NCBI RefSeq assembly: GCF_901709675.1
Contig: NC_051089.1
Location: 15,613,976 to 15,677,975 of the forward strand
DNA length: 64,000 nucleotides
Source of the DNA: Syngnathus acus
Lineage: Eukaryota; Chordata; Actinopteri; Syngnathiformes; Syngnathidae
Direction of reading: 5' to 3'
Position 1 is the stretch's first letter, and each line of letters begins with the position of its first letter. The position numbers and the translations under genes are program-made. Shown here piece after piece: positions 59,301-64,000 of this stretch. The notes beneath the pieces are model-generated. The model was not told the DNA's origin, did not search any database, and was given only the letters and a program-made list of their open reading frames with translations.

Positions 59301-62300
59301 TAATTAAAAACTCATAAACCATACAATTTATGGGAAACAAGAATTTGATTTGCCTTTTTTCAATCAATGATCAAATAATCCACCCAGTTGCTCAAAACCA
59401 TTTGTATTGGATCAGTCTAATTGAGATCCAAACATTTGTGCTGCAGATTCAAACTGAAGGCAAAGACATGTGTAACATATTGCTGCAAAGTGTTCTTCCT
59501 CTTTGTGATGAGGTGAGATGAAAAAGACATACTACTAAAACATACTCTGACTTTCTTTCAGAAAGAATGATTGGAAGACCAATAAGGGATAGCATTTTCA
59601 CAAAACGATGTATTTGTCGGTTTCCAATTTGAGTTTAGAATTTAACGTGTTTGTTTCATGGCAGCAGCAAGGTGGAACACTTGTTAGCACGTCCTCTCTA
59701 CAGTTCAATCCCTGCTCGGGCCTTATTGTGTAAAGTTTGCATGTTAGACCTGTGCCAGCGTGGATTTTCTCACGCTACTCTGGTTACCTCCCACATTCCA
59801 CCTAAATCAGATTGATTTGGCACCTAAGTCGGTTAAATGGGCACTCATAATTGTCTTTCTATGTAATTATGAGTTCTTTTTTTTTGTCTGTATTTACCTT
59901 GCAATTATCTGGCAACCAGTTCACGTTGTATGCTCGAAGCCAGCTGAGAAAGGCTTAAGTTCAGAAATTGGATGGAATCCTTAGTCCCTTGGCCGATGTT
60001 CCCTATTTTTCAAATATAAAAAACCTAGTTAAAAACACAACCATAATAATCATAATCATGACATTAAAGAACTAGAACAAAACACTAAATCACCAGTGTC
60101 AAACTCAAGGCCCGGGGCCAGATACGGCCCACCACATCATTTTATGTGGCCCGCGAAGACAAATTGTGCATCAAATTCGTGTGTCATTACTAGAATTGCA
60201 AATTGTCTTCACTTTTAATTTATTTTTTTTTTTTAAATATTTGACCAGTTTTTACTTGTCTGATTTGAAAACAGGTTATTTGTCAGTTTACTTTGTAGCT
60301 TTTATTGTATATAATATGAGGTTTATTTGGGTTGACAGTCATAATGGCCCTCCCAAAGAAGCTATGACTACAATTCGGCCCGCGAAATAATTAATTTGAC
60401 ACTCCTGCAGTAAATACAATGACATTACCTGAGTTAGCTATCCACATGCTTTCTATAGTGTCTAGAGCACACTTGAACAACACTTGCGGTTTACATGACA
60501 CATTTGTGTTGTTTTGCTGTAATGAATGGTGGTAACAGATCAACCCTTCAAATTCATTTATTTTGTTTTTGTCTTTTTTCCTCATAGCTCACCTTTCATC
60601 TCCTTGGTGCACTTTCATGCTTTTATCAAACTCTTAAATCTCTCTTAAATCTGGTGTAGTATATTTTTATTCTGGTCGTATGCAATGTATATTTCACTTG
60701 TAAGCCTAAGTGTGACCAGGTCACGCTCGTGTGGGATTTTAATCAGCAAGGCAGTTTGGCGGGTCAGAGGTCATCCAGCCGCCCTCGTGTGCACGCGTGA
60801 GGTGGGGGCGCAGGGTACAAAATTCGAGGGCGGGAAGACTTGGGGCACTTGACACTTTTGGATAGAAAGAGACACTTCAATTCTGACATCGGTTGAATAA
60901 AATCTTTTCCCAATCAGCCGTGTGTCACTGAAGTTTTCCTTCCCCAAGCCAGCCACCTTTCCACCTTTGAAGACCAGCTGACCACTAAAGAGAATTCACC
61001 AAACTGACCAACATTTTTTTAATTGCCTCCTGATCTCTGCCAAGTACTCTGCCAGCAATTGCCTTCCAAAAAAATGTCTCACAGTTTTGAAACTATGATA
61101 ACTGACAATCACTACTGAGAATCTATAGAAGCTGTCAGTTACTATGTGCTGAACACCGACATAATTGTAATGTGAACTTCCTGAGACAGCGTTTCAGAAC
61201 AAATTGTTCTTCATTCAACGGGAATGTAGTGGTGCTTCATATTATTCTGGGCTACAGATTTTAAGATTGGCAATTTACAGTATGCGTTTTGTGAAATTGT
61301 AATTGTAAATCACAGCTATCTGCTGTGTTTCATTCAAATTTCAGCATAATGCAACTGTATGTATAGATCTTTTTAAAAAAGCAACACAAAGAGGTGGGTG
61401 TATTCTGTGTTATATAATTATTTTGTTTACGTTCACATACAGTATGTCCTGAATGTCCGCCGTGCCAAATCTAGTTTGAGGGCAGGCAGTGAGGGTTTTT
61501 TTTCTCACTCTTGAGTCATCAGCTCTGGCAATGAAAAAATAAACGTGCCCTGTGCCTTGTCCCACAGAGCCACTGCAGACTTACATTAACAATTCATTTT
61601 GCTGCTGGCCCAAAATTGTGTTGAAACAGTCAGCTGTCAAAATTTGACCGCAGGGTTTTAAAGAAGTCCAGGTTTCAAACGAGCATGAGTCAGTTAAAAA
61701 ACAACAACAATATCTATTAGTGTGCAAGTTTCTTGGGAAATATATTAACTGGATTTTTTTCTTATCGTGACAGGCCGGGATGTATGTAACTTCGTCGTGG
61801 AGAAGCCAAAAAGATGCGGTTTGGTGGTTGATATAATCAATCAGGGTTTCAAATGAGATTAAAACTCCAAAGGCAATCCAAGCCGTCTTAATTTTTGACA
61901 GTTTTCCAAAATATAATTGATCCAAACTGTTCCAACTTGAAACTTTTCATGTTATTCCAACCACCTTCTTTTCTCCCAAATTCCCAAGTGAAAGGCAGTT
62001 TTTGTGTTTTGTTTTATTCGGTACTTTGTGGATTTTTAATTCAATTCAACTCAAAGCATTCCACTTCCAAAATGTTGTGCTTATTCTGTCCCATCCATCC
62101 ACTTTCTGAATCGGGGCACGGGCACGGGGAAAACATGCAAACGGCACACAGGAAAGCTGGAGCCGGAATCAAACCCTGGACCTGCCGCGTTTTATTTAAC
62201 ACAATTGGGAATCATTTGGAAAAAAAAAGTTCAGTCTGATCATTTGCAAACGATTTCTTGAGAAAATGCATTCTCAAATTTTTAACTTGGGAGCACTTTG

Positions 62301-62520
62301 TTGTTTCTATTTTTTTTATTTATTTTTTTGCTTTTCACAATACATTTAAAATAAAGTATTGGCGTCATCTAGTGCACCTTTCCCTAAACGACAAGTAGGG
62401 TGAGCGGAAGCGCCGTATAGGCTGATCAGGTGACCGTCACATGGTTTAGTCAGCTGATGCTAATGCTAAAGCTAAGCAACCAGGCGGACGTTTCTGCGGC
62501 CGGGAGATCTAACGATCAGA
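59301..62520. other. intergenic between the astacin array and atp6v0d1
   Basis: Contains dispersed-repeat remnants (59665-59980, 62090-62200) and a MITE (60091-60407). The last few hundred bases presumably include the atp6v0d1 promoter. No other gene recognised. Confidence 0.5.
60091..60407. mobile_element. hAT-type MITE
   Basis: Ends CACCAGTGTCAAACTC and (complement) CAGGAGTGTCAAATTA, with GGCCCG-rich subterminal DNA. Flanks CACTAAAT and CAGTAAAT match at 7 of 8 bases, an aged target duplication. Confidence 0.7.
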
Positions 62521-62524
62521 CAAG

Positions 62525-63935
62525 ATGCCTTTCTCTGAGCTTTATTTTAACGTTGATAATGGCTACCTTGAGGGCCTGGTCAGGGGATTTAAAGCTGGAA
62601 TACTGTCTCAGGCCGATTACTTAAACCTTGTGCAATGTGAAACCCTCGAAGGTGAGATGTATGTGAGAACTGTTCGCTAGCCGTGCAAGCTAATTACACG
62701 AATGACAGCTAGATATTCTGGACACACTGACCGGATTAATTTACATTACTGATTAGTCGACGTAAATAATTTTCCGTCTTTATTTAATTTCAAGACTAAC
62801 AATCTATTTGCTTTATTCGTTTGGTTTTTGTCATCCGTAAAATAGGAACTACAGTGCTACCCAATCCAATTCGTGCTTGCCTCGGTTTCATTTCGCCTAA
62901 ACTCACACTTTCACGGCAACATCTTTTGAATGAACCTTTTTTTTTTTAAACTCGTTTTCTAAAGCCGCATAAATAACATGCAGTACTAAATAAATAGATA
63001 CAGCAATTCTACCTTCTAACTTGTCTACTTAATTACTTATTAGTGTATGTGCTATGTGGTGTTGCGTGGTGGTTGTCCTTTTTCCTAGCTGCTCTTCGTT
63101 GAGTAAACACTGTTGTTATGGCGCTGTAATTATTAGTCTTAGTTTTGTTTCGTAACTGCACAAGTTCATCACTTGGTTCTCCCTTGCAGACCTGAAACTT
63201 CACTTGCAGAGCACAGACTATGGCAGCTTCTTGGCTAACGAGGCGTCACCTCTTGCCGTGTCTGTCATTGATGATAAGTTGAAGGAGAAGATGGTCGTTG
63301 AGTTTCGCCACATGAGGAACCAGTCATATGAGCCACTGGCCAGCTTCATGGATTTCATTACGTGAGGAAGTCCCTCTTATGTTGGAATATTTTGAACATT
63401 TACACAAGCTACTGAGTGAGGTCCAGTACAAGCTTGCATATTCTGTGTAAGAACACTGAATGCTGGACCATCATTGAAGTAGTTTGCCGGATTGTAACGG
63501 GTATCAATATACAAGGTGTTGCTGATGTGTGGAAAACCATTACTGATATGTTTTGTCTCTCTGGTGATGGCCGCAGGTACAGCTACATGATAGATAATGT
63601 CATCCTGCTCATTACGGGAACCCTTCATCAGCGCGCCATCTCTGAGCTGGTGCCCAAGTGTCACCCTCTGGGCAGCTTTGAGCAGATGGAGGCGGTTAAT
63701 ATTGCTCAGACTCCAGCTGAGCTGTACAATGCCATTCTGGTGGACACACCCCTTGGTAATTGCCCTCTGACTTAGTCAAGTGGACACTAAATCTTCTATT
63801 GCAGAACAGAGGGTGCATGAGGAACAATTAATTTTCTGTCTTGCTTTGCTTTCAGCTGCATTTTTCCAGGATTGTATATCTGAACAGGACTTGGATGAAA
63901 TGAACATTGAAATTATCCGTAATACACTCTACAAG
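62525..63935 (+). CDS. atp6v0d1: V-type ATPase V0 subunit d1, 5' half
   Basis: Exons 62525-62651, 63190-63361, 63577-63755 and 63856-63935 are phase-consistent and give the first 186 residues: [59 protein letters not shown] and [20 protein letters not shown], with the last exon ending NTLYK. The family protein is about 351 residues, so the gene continues beyond the window. Subunit d is a cytosolic non-membrane part of the V0 sector that couples the central stalk to the proteolipid ring of the proton pump on endolysosomal and other membranes. The d1 isoform is chosen for its near-invariant N-terminus and its likely synteny. The start ATG is in context AAGATGC. Confidence 0.96.
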
Positions 63936-64000
63936 GTAAAACATTTAAAGGTGGTCAAACAATTATTTATTGCATTCAACTTTTAGATGGACTCAACAAC

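Overview
The window is vertebrate nuclear DNA, almost certainly from a teleost fish. It has AT-rich intergenic DNA, genes of many small GT-AG exons, and dense fish-type repeats (tRNA-derived SINE, L2/Rex-like LINE pieces, hAT and TA-target MITEs). Its core is a tandem family of astacin metalloproteases with the extra N-terminal cysteine pair of the teleost-specific six-cysteine astacins (C6AST). Expanded C6AST clusters of this kind, the patristacins, are best known from pipefishes and seahorses, where they are expressed in the male brood pouch. A syngnathid source is therefore a reasonable inference, but it is not proved by the sequence.

Layout. At 2.9-6.3 kb are exons of a polycystin-1-like gene (PKD1L2/PKD1L3 type). 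The late exons lie on the minus strand. The two immediately preceding exons lie on the plus strand beside them, as if the gene had been broken by a small inversion. At 7.1-7.4 kb is the C-terminal exon of a haptoglobin-like serine-protease homologue, cut off upstream by a MITE. At 7.9-9.2 kb is an inverted orphan copy of an astacin last exon with its 3' flank, followed by a MITE and a roughly 565-bp palindrome that carries a piece of astacin promoter.

Four complete astacin genes follow, all on the plus strand and all with the same structure (a non-coding first exon, then eight coding exons): AST1 (11.4-14.6 kb), AST2 (38.6-41.6 kb), AST3 (48.3-51.3 kb) and AST4 (54.1-57.6 kb). I reconstructed each by hand to an uninterrupted reading frame of 273, 271, 270 and 270 residues. 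AST3 and AST4 are a young segmental duplication. AST2 has lost the catalytic glutamate (HQALH for HExxH) and the Met-turn tyrosine (MHF for MHY), so it looks like a secreted pseudoprotease embedded in an active protease array.

Between AST1 and AST2, on the minus strand at 19.8-21.9 kb, is c1qtnf4, a secreted protein with two C1q domains. The 22-38 kb stretch is otherwise transposon-rich DNA without recognisable genes. At the right edge (62.5 kb to the end) is the 5' half of atp6v0d1, the V-ATPase V0 subunit d1. Several transposons are dated or proved by 8-bp target duplications, including a 302-bp hAT MITE inside AST4 intron 7 whose empty site survives in AST3.

The strongest leads are the catalytically dead AST2, the almost purely amino-acid-changing divergence between AST3 and AST4, the split polycystin gene, and the promoter-bearing palindrome.
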